NCBI GenBank assembly: GCA_012932865.1
Contig: SAXG01000023.1
Location: forward strand, 313,559 to 377,558
From: Amylostereum areolatum
Lineage: Eukaryota > Basidiomycota > Agaricomycetes > Russulales > Stereaceae
Length of the DNA stretch: 64,000 bases
Direction of reading: 5' to 3'
Position 1 is the first letter of the stretch; the number at the start of each line of letters is the position of its first letter. Both the position numbers and the translations under genes were made by a program. Shown piece after piece: positions 61,217 to 64,000 of this stretch. The notes below the pieces were generated by a model that had not been told where the DNA came from, did no database searches, and saw nothing but the letters and a program-made list of their open reading frames with translations.

Positions 61217-63091
61217 ATGTCTGGGAGAATTCTCCTTTCATTTCCTCCAGAAGTCGTCGTTCATGTACTGGAGCAACTCACTGCGCAATTCTTGGTCGCA
61301 TGCATTCTGGTGAGCTGTGCTCCAGTCGCGTCAGCCTGCCATCGCGGAGTCCGACGCGTCAAGGCGAAGTAAACTGCCGCTAACTCGGTGCCTATTTACT
61401 CGTGCGGATTGCGATGCACTCTAGACATGCTCTGGTCTCAAGAAGAGAATCGATGCTACCCCGTCCCTGCAATACACCCTCGCGCTAGCCGGGTCAGGGA
61501 TGCGTGACGGACCGGACAAGTCGCTCCCTGTCGTCGAGCGCGTCGATCGTATCAAGACCTACAACGCGACATGGCGCACGCTCAGCTGGTCGAAGGAATA
61601 CACGTTTCATATCAAGTACAAAGGCAAATTGACGGAGTCGCCAACCGTGTTTGGCGGGTTGTTGGCCGTTCAAACTGCTCGCGCCGTCCACCTGTACCAG
61701 CTACATTCGCCCCTGCGCGGCGTCGAGGCGAAGGAGTGGACGCTGACGTTCGACTTTGATGTTGGGAAGGTGGTGGTCGATCCTTCCCAGGATCTGTTAG
61801 TTCTCCTTGGTCACGACCAGTGAGCACATTCTTCCTTCACGCGGGCCTACCTTCATGGTATTCCAACAGTGCTCGCCACGGAACGTCGTTTAGATCACTG
61901 TCCACCGGGGAGCCTCACGCCGACGCTCTGAACACCATTTGCCCTCAACCTGTTCCCGAGCGCGGCACTGCAATCTTCGGAGAGCATGTCGGATATGGCG
62001 CCCGCGATTCTGTCTCAGTGTATGGCTGGAAGAAGCCCAGCGAATGTGTCGCATTTGTAAGTCAGCCTCTTGCCACTACTTCATGGGAGTTCATTGCAGC
62101 CTTGTCCTAGGATCTCTCCCGGGAAGACGACGGAAAGTTTTGCTTTCTCGACGATAAATATGTTCTAGTCCTCGACAACCAATTCGTCTCAGGGGAGTTG
62201 AACCTCCTCGTCTACGAGTATCCCACCCCGGAGGACAAGGACGAGGAAGAACACGCTCTGGCATTCTCACTCCCCAACTTTTTCATGGATGTCGACCTAT
62301 TTAGATCGTCTGTATCCGTCATCAGTCAAGACGACGAATACTGCGACGTGGGTGCCAAGTCCCACAACGGCTATTTTTCGTCCACCGACGCCGTTCGTCT
62401 GCTGAAGTTTGACCTTGCATTCCAAGAACACGAGGAAGAAGACACTTATTCCGGGCGTTCAGAATCCTCCGAGGAAGCGGACGCGAAGGAAGGAGAGCTG
62501 TTGCGCAACTGGATCCCAAACCTGCAACTCACGGTGCTCTCGACTGCTTTTACGGCGCCTCTGCGATCGGGGAAGCCGCCCGTGCCCGTATGGGATAGCG
62601 TCGCCTGGAACGATTGGGCGCCCGGAAACGCGCACCTCGCGCCTAAATCCGGCTCTCCCTTTGCGCAGGTGTCGCATGGATATAACTGCAAAGCTTTTGA
62701 CGTCGATCGTCGCAGCACCACTATCCGTGCTGGGGACGAGATACGGATTCTCGACTTTCATCCACAGCGCGTTGCGCAAGTCGCCAAGACCGGCGGACGG
62801 GTGGAGGTTGCCAAGAGCGTTATTCAAGACAAGTGGCTGGCTAAGCCGAGTAGAGGCAAGCCGGTCAAATGTGAGGAGTCGTTCTTGAAGTACGCGGTCT
62901 CAAGCTTTGCTGCCCCGAAGCAATGGAGTGGACGAGGCACGCTTATGCTCGCGGAGGACTCTGTGCTCATGATCGAAGTGAAGCTTTTCTGTTTTTCCTT
63001 ATGGCTCTAGTGCTGATTTAATTTTCAGGATAAAGCGACTCGCGACAAACAGGGAGTAGACTCCATTCCCGTTCACGTTTTGACGATATGA
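61217..63091 (+). CDS. F-box protein
   Basis: Five exons, 61217-61309, 61425-61819, 61870-62056, 62111-62977 and 63029-63091, all GT-AG and phase-consistent, giving 534 residues. An F-box-like N terminus (FPPEVVVHVLEQLTAQFLVACIL|TCSRLKKRI-type, split by intron 1) is followed by TYNATWRTLSWSKEY, DPSQDLLVLL, a Glu-rich segment (SESSEEADAKEGELL) and a C-terminal part with WNDWAPGNAHLAP. Structure typical of the large basidiomycete F-box family with a beta-propeller-like C terminus. The last exon is inferred from a good acceptor; without it the frame ends at 63010. Probable SCF ligase adaptor; a shorter paralogue lies at 51463-52200. Confidence 0.75.
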
Positions 63092-63459
63092 GATGTCCGG
63101 TACTACTGTACGTTACATGACACTACGTATGCCGTCGTACTGCGACTGAGAAAACTTGTGTATCGCCTCTTTCACCCTGTTGCTATTCTCTCTGAGAGAA
63201 TCTTACCGCCCTGTTACCCGTACCAGAATTCAGGACAAGTTACAAAACTGACATGAGTGTACCGCTGTTACTTACGACGCGAGACGCGGCGAGAGACTGG
63301 TAGTCACATGACCGTATCCCGGACCCGCCGGCACATTGGCATATGATTACCCCAAGTTCCGGGGCGCTCTCGCCGACTTTCATCCTCTCCTACTTAAGTT
63401 CTCCTCCTCACGACGGCCTTCACAAGCTCATTCGCCCACTCATCCTACATCAATTAATC
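63092..63459. promoter_or_regulatory. Intergenic, upstream of the acyl-CoA dehydrogenase gene
   Basis: Holds the 3' end of the F-box gene and the promoter and 5' UTR of the next gene. No clear TATA box. Confidence 0.35.
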
Positions 63460-64000
63460 ATGCTTCGCGCTGCAACCCGCTCAATACCGCGCATCCGTTC
63501 CGTTGCGCGATCGGAGACTCAAAGGTGAGCATTCGTGCTAAGAGCCTGAGCGTGGATTGACGGACTCACGAACCGCCAACAGGACGTTCTCAACGTCACG
63601 TAGCACTCTGTCGCAGCTCAACTCGCTCCACACATTAACGGAAGATGAGGAGATGCTGAAGGAGTCTGGTGCGCTACATATTGTCTTGACCGTGCAGAGC
63701 CTGGCTGATACTGAAACGCCCTCCAGTGCGTCGATTTGCAGAGGACGTCGTGGGTCCGAAGGTGCGCGAGATGGACGAGAACGAGAAGATGGACCCAGCG
63801 ATTATAAAGGGCTGCTTCGAGCAAGGCGTGCGTTGCGTTCAGCTCTCTTTGCGTAATCACCAGACTGACCTTCCATTGCAGCTCATGGGCATCGAAACCA
63901 GCTCAGAGTTTGGCGGCGCCGAGTCCTCATTCACTTCTGCCATCATCGCCATCGAAGAACTTGCGCGCATCGACCCTTCCGTGTCCGTTATGGTCGACGT
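63460..64000 (+). CDS. Acyl-CoA dehydrogenase, mitochondrial (5' part; runs off the window)
   Basis: Exons 63460-63524, 63583-63668, 63727-63827 and 63882 onwards; phases agree. The N terminus MLRAATRSIPRIRSVARSE is an Arg-rich mitochondrial presequence. The mature part begins LHTLTEDEEMLKESVRRFAEDVVGPKVREMDENEKMD-like and continues LMGIETSSEFGGAESSF and AIEELARIDPSVSVMVDV, the N-terminal alpha domain of the acyl-CoA dehydrogenase family, closest in pattern to the short/branched-chain enzyme (2-methylacyl-CoA oxidation in isoleucine breakdown). The FAD and catalytic Glu regions lie beyond the window. Confidence 0.9.

Overview
The window is eukaryotic and reads as a filamentous basidiomycete, most likely an Agaricomycete. 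Genes are split by short introns of about 50-75 nt with GTRNGT donors. The gene families present (F-box/LRR arrays, A1 peptidases, a lineage-specific tandem family) and the abundance of chromodomain Ty3/gypsy elements fit that group. No bacterial, phage, CRISPR or tRNA features were seen.

Bases 239-36428 are a huge imperfect inverted repeat made of two LTR retrotransposon families. Left arm (239-17010, genes on -): a full-length chromovirus 'A' (239-10486, identical LTRs) sits inside the chromodomain of a chromovirus 'B' (10487-17010) whose 3' end is missing. Right arm (22261-36428, genes on +): a full-length B (22261-29354) is joined to a copy of A lacking its 5' LTR, gag and protease (29355-36428). 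The arms face each other across about 5.2 kb that holds a trypsin-like protease gene (17602-19255), gene-poor DNA and a minisatellite. None of the A or B insertions has a matching target-site duplication, so the region is either recombined or misassembled.

Four LTR elements (A, B, relict C at 37864-39437, miniature D at 43454-44714) share one design. The predicted first 10 nt of the transcript lie 34 nt from the TATA box and are exactly complementary to a primer-binding site that starts 2 nt after the 5' LTR, which is the self-priming logic of Tf1/sushi elements. A and B also end gag with a GGRTTTT-TGA frameshift site leading into pol. A carries an unusual 3-kb set of extra ORFs after pol (zinc knuckle/coiled coil, overlapping long ORFs, two small membrane proteins). 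B has an extra ORF ahead of gag in the same frame, separated by two stop codons.

From 40.8 to 46.5 kb there is a tandem family of an unrecognised three-exon gene: two intact copies, one copy killed by element D and a nonsense codon, and one fragment. From 47 to 64 kb the DNA is more ordinary: an acidic protein, a phosphoesterase-RRM gene with a one-base frameshift, F-box and F-box/LRR genes and pseudogenes, an A1 aspartic peptidase, and the 5' end of a mitochondrial acyl-CoA dehydrogenase gene running off the window.
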